A stretch of 64,000 nt of DNA from Bimuria novae-zelandiae CBS 107.79. Taxonomy: Eukaryota > Ascomycota > Dothideomycetes > Pleosporales > Didymosphaeriaceae. A program made the translations under genes and the position numbers. The stretch covers positions 325,787 through 389,786 of the forward strand of contig ML976658.1 in NCBI GenBank assembly GCA_010015655.1, read 5' to 3'. This document shows positions 57,430 to 64,000 of this stretch, piece by piece. The notes beneath the pieces are model-generated. The model had not been told where the DNA came from. It saw only the letters and a list, made by a program, of their open reading frames with translations, and did not search any database. Position 1 is the first letter of the stretch. Each line of letters starts with the position of its first letter.

Positions 57430-58564
57430 TCACAACTTCTCCCATAATATCTCTTGTGCTTTCCGCTTCTCGAACGTTTTGAAAGCCCCAACCAGCGCAG
57501 TCACTAGCCCGTCACTATCCGGTTTCCTCGCTTTATCCAAATCATCAAGAATTTTCTCAACCTTCCCGACCATCCACGAGGCCTGTTCAACATTCAGCTG
57601 TAGATCGCGCGACTTGTCGAAAATCATCAATAGTTCGGCGCAAGCCAGAAAGATGGCGATGAAGTTAATCCGCGCGCGGGGAACAGCATCGTTGAATTCA
57701 CGATCAGCTACAGAGCGTATCTGCTCCATGATATGAATCACGCTCCATTCTGACGTGGAAGGTAGATCCGCTTTTTCTGAGCTTGCTTTGCGGATCAAGT
57801 CTAGAAGACTGTTCTCTCCCTGGTCGCGTAAGAGGATCTCCTGATTTGGCATCGGGCATTGCTGGATGATTGAAGGTCTTCTCCGTTCGATGCGCGCTTC
57901 AATTGCATTTGGATAGCCATCGGGGTTCGCCTGACTGTTCTCAGCATAGTTTTGGAAAGTGTTTAGGTATTTGGCTTTAGGTGGTCTGCCATGCGGAAAT
58001 ATGTCGCTTTGAAGCGCCGTCGTGATAGCCTCGAATATTGCGATGTTCTTGAACCCCGGGAGTACCGTCTTTAGAGCATTGTAGACGTGTAGGACGACAG
58101 GGACAATCTTGTCCAGGTGGATCATGGCCGGAGTCGTGATGTTTAGTATTTCCAGAATGCCGAGGACCTGCACACCGAGAGACCAAGGGAACGAGGTCGC
58201 GGTGTTTGAGGGGACCTAGTTCATGTGACTACACAGGTTGCAGATATTGTTTAACTGACGGAGAAGAATTGTATCAAAGAGGACTAAGATGTTGGACGGA
58301 ATTGGCGAATCCAAGAGCTTGCTGCAGTGGCTTCCCAAACATTTTCCCTGTGGAGTTCATGACGACCGTTGCGGTTGTTTGAAGCAGGAAAATTGCGTCC
58401 AGAGTAGCTAGCACTGCTGCTTCCTTGTTCGGATAGGCGACGTAATGTACAATGCTTGAGACCAAAGGAAGGTTTGTCATCCACGTCCTCGACAGCCATG
58501 CTTCTTCATCCTGAGTCTGGGTTTTTGCTAAAGCATTGGTGTCTACGAGGAGCTGCTTTAACAC
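57430..58564 (-). CDS. Unrecognised fungal protein, at least two exons
   Basis: I do not recognise the family. A minus-strand frame from about 58564 (LKQLLVDTNALAKTQTQDEE ... QALGFANSVQHL) ends near 58290. A second frame from about 58210 (SLGVQVLGILEILNITTPAM ... AQEILWEKL) runs to the TGA at 57430. An acceptor CTAG near 58215 would suit an intron between them, but the donor is unclear, so a lesion cannot be excluded. The second part has about 250 codons without a stop, is rich in Leu/Ile/Ala helices, and has a charged C-terminal section (KVEKILDDLDKARKPDSDGL). There is no signal peptide and no obvious membrane segment. It looks like a cytoplasmic all-alpha protein, similar in style to fungal helical-repeat N-terminal domains. 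The start codon is not determined; no clear ATG precedes 58564 in frame. Confidence 0.55.
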
Positions 58565-58881
58565 GAGATTGTCATCAGCTGACTGCTACACAGCACATCG
58601 CTGGACGAGGCACAGCTAGCATCGCCAATTTTGTATCAAGTGAACGAGCAGAAGTCGATTTGGGTGGCTACGAACGTAGCGAGGCTCAATTGACGGCGGC
58701 TCCGACGGGGCGCGTGTCTTCCTGTAGAGATGATGGTCGATCCTGAGTATAAGTAATCTGCGAGCTCCCCATTAATGATCTTAACCATACCAAATAACCA
58801 CATTCTTCTCGGATCTTCATTCTAGTCTCTTCATTCCCACAATTCACATCTCGCAAAGTTCGTTACTATCAGCCATCCAAT

Positions 58882-59554
58882 ATGTCTACTCGCACCATAT
58901 ACCTCGTCATCTATCCGGGACAACGCGGTCAACGTGCTCATTTTGGGATATGGGTCACGAAGAACACGGTCCGGAATGAACCGTCATCCATGTAGTCGGT
59001 GCCCCGATGGCGGGATTCTCTCTAGAATTTAAACGTAAATACAACCCAGCAGCAACCGCGCGTGCTCCAAACTTAGTCCCGATTGGATCCGTCCTGGCTC
59101 AGCATGTGCACGTCTTCCAAGGCGAAAGAGGAGAAGACACTACCCCACGGGGTAACCTTGAGCTGGTGGCGGCACAGGTTCAACCGCCCAGGGCCAGCGC
59201 TAACTTCCTGGCGCCAGTCAACGATGTAAGTGTAAGACTCCAGAAGAAACGAGTGTTTGCTGACGGATACAGACGACGAACCGTCGATGTCAGGAATGGA
59301 CTATGGATTATGTCCGTCGTTTTGTCGCCCTCAGGTACCTCAATGAAGCCGCCGTAGCAATCGTCCAGTCGAGACGAGACCCGCCGAATGTTGGCATTGG
59401 TTTACGACCCGCTGCTGCTCGTCCTCAGCAGGCACAAACGACACCACAGCAGGGCCAACAGCAAGCTGCAGCAGCGGCCCCTGTATGGGTTTGGGATGCT
59501 GAGCACAGTCGATACAGACGTTGGGATGGTGAAAAATGGGTGTGGCAGGAGTGA
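58882..59554 (+). pseudogene. Unrecognised fungal small protein, one-base frameshift in exon 1
   Basis: The frame opens at ATG 58882 with STRTIYLVIYPGQRGQRAHF and GIWV, but reaches TAG at 58994. The natural continuation HVVGAPMAGFSLEFKRKYNP lies one frame away; a single missing base near 58980 explains it. The rest is coherent: exon 1 to 59225 (NFLAPVND), a 47-nt intron with GTAAGT..ACAG, and exon 2 59273-59554 (TTNRRCQEWTMDYVRRFVAL ... WDGEKWVWQE). The layout (beta-rich start, VxGxxxGFxLEFxR, and a conserved CQEWxxxYV segment) is that of small uncharacterised fungal proteins of 150-230 residues. The C-terminal Gln/Ala stretch may vary between strains. No function is known to me. Confidence 0.68.
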
Positions 59555-59854
59555 GCCAGCTTGAGCTGTTGCGCGACTGGATTTGGTACACTGCTTGTGT
59601 CCATGATTTCTTATGTTTGCTCGTTGTTTAGTCTTTACAGATCCGGTTTGTTTACAGTTTTCCTGTCGTTGTAAGTCGCATAGTGGGCACACTATTATCT
59701 TGCGTAAAGTTAGCTCCTTATTTTTTAAAATATTTATCCTGGTTTTCTCAGACAATCGCAATGTAATACCAGTTGTTTTCAGACGACGTAATTTGTACCA
59801 CTAGGTCTATTGACGTGCTATCGAAAACAAAACCTTCGCTCCAAGAGGAAAAGT

Positions 59855-60806
59855 TTAAAATCCATTAAGTGTGCACGTGTAGAAATCGAATGCCTCCAAT
59901 GCTTCCGTATGAGGATCCAAAAAATGACCAATCCAGCCACGCCACTATCCACTATATGATGCCGTAAACCTGGCTTTACACTCTTCCCAGTAGTCCGGAT
60001 ACCAACCTGCCTGCTCCCAGTCAAGAATTGCGGCAATCTTAGGAGGACTCGTGGCGGTGACGATGATGTTAGCTGGATGCAGATCACCATGTGTAAAAAC
60101 AATAGATCCGTTGTCTGGAAGTAAGTCCCTCCACGGGTCTTCGATGCTCCGTGGATCAGGAACATGCCGGCGCCACAACCAGGAAAGCCAGTCGTGGAAC
60201 TCAACTCGAGAGAGAAACGACCTCAGCAAAGGTAAACGCTCCAGGCAGCGATCTGGCGCAGGACCATGACATATAGACCCTGTAAGGATTTAGCGAAGTC
60301 GTACCTGTCTACCTAAAAGGCTTACCAATGACTTGCTGTGATTCACTGTCCCGAAGACTGCGAAGACAAGACACCTTGGCACGTAGATCGCTACAGATTG
60401 TTTGCTTGTCAGTCGCAGACAGCTCAGGCCATTGTTGTTCGAGTGTGGGCCCCTGGACGAGTTGCATGTAGATGTAGACTTCGCGAATCTTTCCTTCCTG
60501 CTCGAGAACTCTCCATCCATAAACTTCGGGCACCGGAATTACGTCTTGGAAGACTCGGCGAATGGCCCAAAGATTGACCGCCTCCATTATAGATACATGT
60601 GACCCAAATTTGACGATAAGGCCCAGGTCCTCAAATCTCACCGGACGGGGAAGCTGGTGCGGCTTAAAGAGAGATCGTAAGTGCCCGGGTTTCGGGAATT
60701 GTCGTATTCGTCCATGAGTCTTGAACCATGTTGTATCGAGAAAGTCCATGTGTGGCTGGGAGCTATCTGGGAGTTCCGCAAGGGAGATTTGGGGATAGGC
60801 GGTCAT
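59855..60806 (-). CDS. Aminoglycoside-phosphotransferase-fold (kinase-like) protein, early stop near the C-terminus
   Basis: Exons on the minus strand 60806-60326 and 60279-59945 (intron 46 nt, GTAAGC..TTACAG) give 271 residues from MTAYPQISLAELPD. Brenner's motif FTHGDLHPANIIV (catalytic Asp, metal-binding Asn) and ILDWEQAGWYPDYWE (the second metal-binding Asp) mark the APH/choline-kinase superfamily. The N-lobe has LIVKFGSHVSIMEAVNLWAI with the ATP-site Lys and a Glu helix. Fungal members usually have unknown small-molecule substrates and do not imply drug resistance. A TAG at 59945-59947 falls in frame; the same frame continues WRGWIGHFLDPHTEALEAFD to a TAA at 59855-59857, matching the usual family end. 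So about 30 residues have been cut off. The catalytic core is complete and activity is uncertain. Confidence 0.8.
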
Positions 60807-60863
60807 GTCGGCGCAAAGCCCAAAAGGTCACGTTTCAGTGCCCTGATGTTGAAGGGATGGTAG

Positions 60864-61239
60864 ACGTGGTGTATAGCCGAGGATGAGGTGGTCGTGCAGG
60901 CGTGAAGGTGAAGCAACAGAACTGTGTTATCGGTGCTGTGCAGAATACCGTCCCGACCCACACAGGGCGCCTGTTAGGTAATCGCTTCCCCGCTTTTATC
61001 ATCGTACACCAAATTTTGTATAGCTAATAATATAACTAAGGTAAATACACTAACTTTTCTTATTTTTAGAATACTATAAAGTATATTATATAATTTAAAA
61101 AAAACTTATAAGGTACTATTTATAGCCTTTACTAGTGTAGGTAATTATTAAGCGTATAAAGCTAGGGTAAAATAATTACAAAATTTATAAAGCTTTTAGA
61201 GTTAATTTAAAAACTATATATAAATATAGGCTTAACCTA
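60864..61239. other. Boundary into the second AT-rich block
   Basis: Normal GC up to about 61010 (CACCAAATTTTGTATAGC), then AT-rich. No gene is recognised. Confidence 0.5.
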
Positions 61240-62070
61240 AAAGCGTTTAGTATACTATATTCCTTACGATACATACGCCAAGGTAGGAAACTAGTACTAT
61301 ATTAATACTATAAAGACACGTTAGTAGAGCTCCTCTAAGGTAAATCTATATTATATATTAATAAAATGTAGGCCTTCTTGCTTAATAACTTCGATATAAA
61401 GGTCTCCGCGACGACTATTACTAGAGCTCTAACTAGCATAAGGTGGAGTCGAAAAGCTGCGTTAAAAGCTGCTACTAAATACTATAAAGGTCTTTGTTAA
61501 GTATTCCGTGCGCGCTGCCAGCAAATATATAGGCCTGATTAGATTGTCTGCCTCGACGAGAGCGCTTGCAATGAGAGAACCGGCGATAGAAAGTATGCCT
61601 GGTCGGCCGTAAACACGCCGGCAGACGTGCAATACTCGACGCGACGCTTAAAGAGGTGGAGCTTACTCTTTGCTATTGATATAGATAGCTACGTTAATTA
61701 TATAATACATTAAGGAACTATTAATGTAGAACTATTAAAAAAGGTTTTAGTAAATAAAATACTCCCCTATTATAATTCTTAGCTAGGAAAATAATTAGTA
61801 GTAGTCTTTATTAATACCTCTATCTATAGGTTAGGGAAAATTATTATATTATATATAAAGGCTAGGGTTATACTTACATATCTACTACTATACTTACTAA
61901 ATTTTAACTTAATCAAGTCGACTTTTAAGGTGCTAAAAAGTTAAGTAAAAAAAATAGTACAAGCGTGCTTATACGTACAAGAACTTTTAGTATTTTTTAA
62001 AAGAAGTAGTGTAGAACGTTTGCTATAATAGGCTAGCATCCGCGCGAGGTTTTTTTAAATACTATAGGTG
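61240..62070 (+). mobile_element. DDE_3-type transposase relic (Tc1/mariner-like family)
   Basis: Plus-strand fragments in order: an N-terminal helix-turn-helix region (61400-61490, with TRALTSIRWSRKAALKA-like reading); the best preserved part, CLDESACNERTGDRKYAWSA with DVQYSTRRLKRWSLLFAIDI (61550-61690); VVVFINTSIYRLGKIIILYI (about 61800-61860), where a D is expected in place of the N; and LLNFNLIKSTFKVLK (about 61895-61940), the mutated DFNPIE motif. The third catalytic residue Glu has become Lys. Stops occur on both sides of the preserved stretch. Terminal repeats were not identified; a GC-rich region with two GGCGCTAAGGACG words (62080-62110) may lie near its end. Confidence 0.7.
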
Positions 62071-63969
62071 AACAGAGTAGGCGCTAAGGACGCTAGGGGC
62101 GCTAAGGACGTAGGGGTGACGTAACACTAACAGTTTAGTGTCTACGATAATATCGCGGAGGTGCCTAAACTATACCTACTACTATTTAAAAAAAGCTATA
62201 ATAGCTACGTAAGGTGTAACAAACGTGGCTAAATTATTTACTATTATCTATTTTATAATAGCTATTATAGTAGTAAAATTATAGTAAAAGAGACATTAGC
62301 GATATTAATAAAATATAATATTTTTAATAAATCTTAACGCTTTTATAAATAACTTTACTTAGTAAGCGCGTACTTAGTTAGATCTTAATTAAAAAGTTAG
62401 TTATATGGCCTATACGTAACGTACAGGAAGTCTTTATTAATATTTTTACTTAATTAATTTACTTTCTCCTTACGTAACTTCTTGCACTCTTTTTACTTTT
62501 AATTCTTTTTATATACGCCTACGACGTCCTCTTTATTACTCTCTATAAGCCTATTATACTTAGATTGCTATAAAATCGACATTTTATAAAGGTAAAGGAG
62601 TAATAATACTAATAACATAAAACACTACTTTTATATAGCATATAGCATCCCCGCGTTAGATAGATCTATACGTATACTAAGGTTAAGTTACGTACATTTA
62701 ATCACGTTAATATGTATCTTTTTAATTTTATATACTTTTTTTAGCTATTACTTACTTTTTCTACTAATTAAAGGAGTGCTAAGTTTAATAAGTAAGCTTT
62801 ATTACATTGTTATAAGATAAGTCTTACTACGCTAATAAGCTCTTTAAAATTATAAGAAGTATTATATTTAGCGCCTAAATCTACTACTACTAATTAATAA
62901 TTTATATTTATACTAACTAACTTATAGAAAGTAAGTTAGTAGTAATTACTTCTATAAAGTTATTTATATTAAGCTTAGATCTAGTATTTTTTTAGTTAAT
63001 TTTTATAACGCCTTCTCCTTCGTAGTTCTCGCTTGAACTAGTAATGGACTTAGGTATATATTATTATATAGCTTATTAACTATATACTTACTCTTTATTA
63101 TATCGCGTACCTATGCTACTACTATAGTATTACTTACTAAGTAATAGTTTTTAAAATAATTAGGTTACCTAGGTGTACGTTTAACTTAGCACACGTATAG
63201 ATAGTTATCATAGTAGGTATTCTAGCATCGCCATTTATCGCGTATAGCGACTATAGGGTCCTCGCCAACGGCAGTATACGCGAGAACCTCTAGCAGGTTA
63301 TATAACTAGCGATAGATTGCGATAAGTCGTAGTAGAGAGCTTTAAGAGCTTTATAAGCCTAATACCTTTATATTATACGTCTAACTATTTTAATTAGTTT
63401 CTAGCTTCGCTAGTGTTAAATTAAAGGTAACGTAAGTAAATTTAATAATAGACTCCTTTTTAACTTATATGCACGTTTAATACTTTATATAAATATAATA
63501 CTATTATTACGCTTAAGTAATTACGCAAGTCTTTATTTCTTAGGTACCTTTAGTATATATATAACTATAATTAAATCTTTAACTACTATTTTAATTAGTA
63601 GAATTAATTATATAAAGTCTTATATAACTTTACCTACTTAGTGCTAGAGCTCTACGTAGAAGTACATACGTATTTTTATTTTAGTATTAAATTTAGTTTT
63701 AATTTTCTTTTTATAGAGGAACGCGCGCTAGTAGCAAGTAATATATAGCTTAACTTTATATAATTTTAGTAATTTATTAAATACCCCCTATTACGCCTTT
63801 AACTATTATTATTAATTTTTAGTATAACTTTTAGCGATATTAGCGCGTTAACTTTTTTAAAAATTATTAAATATTTTTTTATTAAATAATTACTTACCTC
63901 CGAAGTTTTTTTTTTTCGTTATAAGCTTTTAAACTAAGTAAAGTTTTTTATCTTTAGGGTAATTATTAA
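62071..63969. other. Unassigned AT-rich DNA
   Basis: Highly AT-shifted with no open frame of note. A short GC-richer part near 63225-63320 on the minus strand could be a gag fragment, but I cannot support a family. Confidence 0.45.
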
Positions 63970-63971
63970 TA

Positions 63972-64000
63972 ACGTGCTTTATAAGCGAGCGGGCCATACA
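63972..64000. mobile_element. Left end of another pogo/Fot1-like element (copy A family), cut by window end
   Basis: After TA (63970-63971) the last 29 bases read ACGTGCTTTATAAGCGAGCG then GGCCATACA. They match the end of copy A at 7874 except for a T/C and a C/G difference. The element continues beyond the window. Confidence 0.8.

Overview
The window looks like nuclear DNA of a filamentous ascomycete, probably Pezizomycotina and possibly a dothideomycete. Coding islands have normal GC and introns of about 46-70 nt with GTRNGT/YAG borders. They are separated by very AT-rich blocks in which every transposon relic is riddled with TA-type changes and stop codons, the pattern left by repeat-induced point mutation (RIP). 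The species cannot be named from the sequence alone.

Layout. (1) 1-3.6 kb: the 3' end of a berberine-bridge (BBE) FAD oxidoreductase and an intact six-exon arylsulfatase. (2) 3.6-41.9 kb: an AT-rich block of nested mobile elements. It holds a Gypsy relic (LTR at 4686) split by a pogo/Fot1-like DNA transposon (7874-9725); two nearly complete chromovirus-type Gypsy elements (10813-18260 and 19007-26049), the second carrying a solo LTR and a SINE/LINE-like insert; telomere-like CCTAACC modules; a Tc1/mariner relic (28296-30075); a much younger pogo-like element with 51-bp perfect inverted repeats (30602-32428); further pogo relics; a Copia relic with a small solo-LTR-like insert; and a pogo relic with a solo Gypsy LTR inside. 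(3) 41.9-46.5 kb: a GC-normal strip of broken genes (SDR tail, rhodopsin-domain membrane protein, dihydroflavonol-reductase-like SDR, F-box protein). (4) 47.6-53.3 kb: an intact acyl-CoA-binding tail-anchored protein (ACBD5/Atg37-like), a minisatellite with an assembly gap, a broken SET-MYND gene, and an intact mitochondrial-type NAD formate dehydrogenase. (5) 54.4-56.6 kb: another pogo-type element with clean ends and a mutated body. (6) 57.4-60.9 kb: two unrecognised genes (one frameshifted) and an aminoglycoside-phosphotransferase-fold gene with a late stop. (7) 61-64 kb: a second AT-rich block with a DDE transposase relic. The last 29 bases are the inverted-repeat end of another pogo element of the 7874 family.

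The intact genes are housekeeping or generic catabolic functions: acyl-CoA binding at a peroxisome-type membrane, formate oxidation, sulfate-ester hydrolysis. Accessory-type genes between the transposon blocks mostly carry one to four small lesions. No gene cluster with a joint pathway is evident. The main interest is the layering of insertions with target duplications that can be read directly, the modular ends of the pogo elements, and a recurring telomere-like module with a fixed junction.
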